DNA of 32,182 nt from Chara braunii (Eukaryota; Streptophyta; Charophyceae; Charales; Characeae). The notes below the pieces were generated by a model. It ran no database searches and was not told the origin of the DNA. It saw nothing but the letters and a program-made list of their open reading frames with translations. Positions 31,352 to 32,182 of this stretch are shown here, piece after piece. Position 1 is the first letter of the stretch, and every line of letters begins with the position of its first letter. The stretch spans positions 140,371-172,552 of the forward strand of contig BFEA01000660.1 of the NCBI GenBank assembly GCA_003427395.1, written 5' to 3'. The position numbers and the translations under genes were made by a program.

Positions 31352-31397
31352 AATATGGGCAATCAATGCTGGCAAGAGACATGGTGAAAATCTCAGT

Positions 31398-31451
31398 GGG
31401 ACACTGGACCCATTTTCCAGCAGGTGCTGCTCCCCACCAATAGATTGGAGC
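31398..31451 (+). repeat. Two-hairpin 3' module, copy D
   Basis: Reads GGGACACTGGACCCATTTTC then CAGCAGGTGCTGCTCCCC and ends TAGATTGGAGC. It lies between the two related inverted-repeat elements, with neither an A-tail nor LINE coding sequence next to it. Confidence 0.8.
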
Positions 31452-31468
31452 AACCAGGCGGCCCGCTA

Positions 31469-31744
31469 GGAGGGGATGCTCATATCACTCCCCCTAGCGT
31501 GGTCGGGGGGTTTTAGGGAGGAGAAGGATGGGGTTAAGGAGAAGGAGATACTCGCCCTGTGCTTTTCCTGGATGAATTTGAAAGCGATGATGGCCAGGTT
31601 CAGTCCAGAAGTTCCCTACCATCGTCCCCTGAATAGAACGGACGGTCATTATCCCTGTTTCTAGACAGAAAGTGCCCCCAAATACAGCTATAATGACCCT
31701 AGTTCGTTCTATTCGGGCGAAGACGGTAGTGTGAGTATGCCTCC
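31469..31744. mobile_element. Inverted-repeat element 2 of a related pair, TA-flanked
   Basis: The left end GGAGGGGATGCTCATATCAC is complementary, with one gap, to GTGTGAGTATGCCTCC at the right end. TA flanks both sides (31467-31468 and 31745-31746), as for Tc1/mariner-derived MITEs. The internal segment CTTTTCCTGGATG... (31562-31603) matches element 1. A second fold-back sits inside (31617-31652 with 31690-31728). Confidence 0.55.
31617..31728. repeat. Internal imperfect fold-back
   Basis: Left arm with CTGAATAGAACGGACGGTC and right arm, inverted, with CCGAATAGAACGAAC...GGTC pair over about 36 bp with small gaps. The arms enclose a 37-nt loop. It could be a nested small element. Confidence 0.6.
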
Positions 31745-31876
31745 TAAGGCAGGAGAAGAGAGTCACCACCATCCTCATAAAAGGGGTGTCTTAGTGTTAG
31801 AAAACAGGGTCCCAATGGTGCTATGTCCGTGCTTAGGGAGCATGAGTCTGGTCATCATCAAGGTCTGCGTAGCATG

Positions 31877-31989
31877 GCGAACGTGTTCGCGGCCCTTCCC
31901 GTTCGGGCGAACACATTCTCCCGTTCGCGTGAACGGGTCGAGAACACGTTCACAAGAACGTGTTTTCGAGGCCGGCGAACGGGGTTCGC
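31877..31989. repeat. Cluster of five GTTCGC-type palindromes
   Basis: Five short perfect inverted repeats occur in 113 bp: GCGAAC-GT-GTTCGC (31877-31890), GTTCG-GG-CGAAC (31901-31912), CCCGTTC-GCGT-GAACGGG (31920-31937), AACACGTTC-ACAA-GAACGTGTT (31943-31964) and GCGAAC-GGG-GTTCGC (31975-31989). All are built around GTTCGC or GTTC/GAAC. No gene adjoins. Confidence 0.85.
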
Positions 31990-32067
31990 CTGGGCCGGTA
32001 CCAGTCACCAGCGGGGTTTTGGAGGGACCTGGGGGAGCGCCGGTGGTTGTCTTTGGGGTAGGGGCGG

Positions 32068-32110
32068 GTGTGTGTGTGTCTGTGTGGCTGCGTGTGAGTG
32101 TGTGTGTGGC

Positions 32111-32182
<72 letters not shown>
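32068..32182. repeat. (TG)n microsatellite reaching the window edge
   Basis: Interrupted TG repeats from 32068, pure from about 32115 to the last base. The true length is unknown because the window ends inside it. Confidence 0.95.

Overview
This window looks like repeat-dominated nuclear DNA of a eukaryote. I see no host protein-coding gene, rRNA, tRNA or CRISPR array. Almost everything recognisable is transposable-element derived: three large L1-like non-LTR retrotransposons (LINEs) plus a long 5'-truncated one, smaller LINE pieces, several short inverted-repeat elements, a probable solo LTR, satellites, (TG)n microsatellites and many A/T homopolymers of 15-27 bases. One LINE family has an ORF1 with a DUF4283-like RNA-binding fold and a degenerate zinc knuckle. 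Its ORF2 has an APE-type endonuclease, a reverse transcriptase (RT) and a C-terminal zf-RVT domain. That layout is typical of plant-lineage L1 elements, so a streptophyte (for example a charophyte alga or bryophyte) is my best guess. This is inference and the species cannot be fixed from the sequence.

Layout. 1-5260: a minus-strand family-I LINE (copy 1) running off the left edge, with ORF1 of about 855 codons, split at 3419-4806 by a 5'-truncated minus-strand LINE of the same family (copy 2). 5261-6500: a T-tract, pyrimidine-rich DNA, a small LINE fragment and (TG)n. 6517-6972 and 7866-8483: two Tourist/Harbinger-like MITEs, each with a 3-bp TSD. 8755-10012: a degenerate satellite. 10640-19370: a plus-strand family-I LINE (copy 3). 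Its ORF1 carries a 310-bp TG...CA element (solo LTR or MITE) with a 5-bp TSD, its endonuclease half is inverted, and it ends in a conserved 3' module and an A-tail. About 19800-25440: a plus-strand LINE of a second family. Its ORF2 is split by a 342-bp TG...CA element with 22-bp perfect terminal inverted repeats. 25440-26670: unassigned DNA with a 210-bp tandem duplication. 26671-30490: a minus-strand, 5'-truncated third LINE type. 30490-32182: A-tracts, C-tracts with ambiguous bases, two related inverted-repeat elements, a cluster of GTTCGC palindromes and a terminal (TG)n.

All LINE reading frames carry stops or frameshifts, so I see no copy able to move itself. The strongest points for follow-up are: (i) a roughly 54-bp two-hairpin module found in four good copies and one or two partial ones, only two of them linked to a LINE 3' end; (ii) the 310-bp and 342-bp structured TG...CA insertions; (iii) the unusually long ORF1 of family I with conserved unassigned modules; (iv) the internal inversion in copy 3. 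The window also contains a gap of Ns at 3726-3840.
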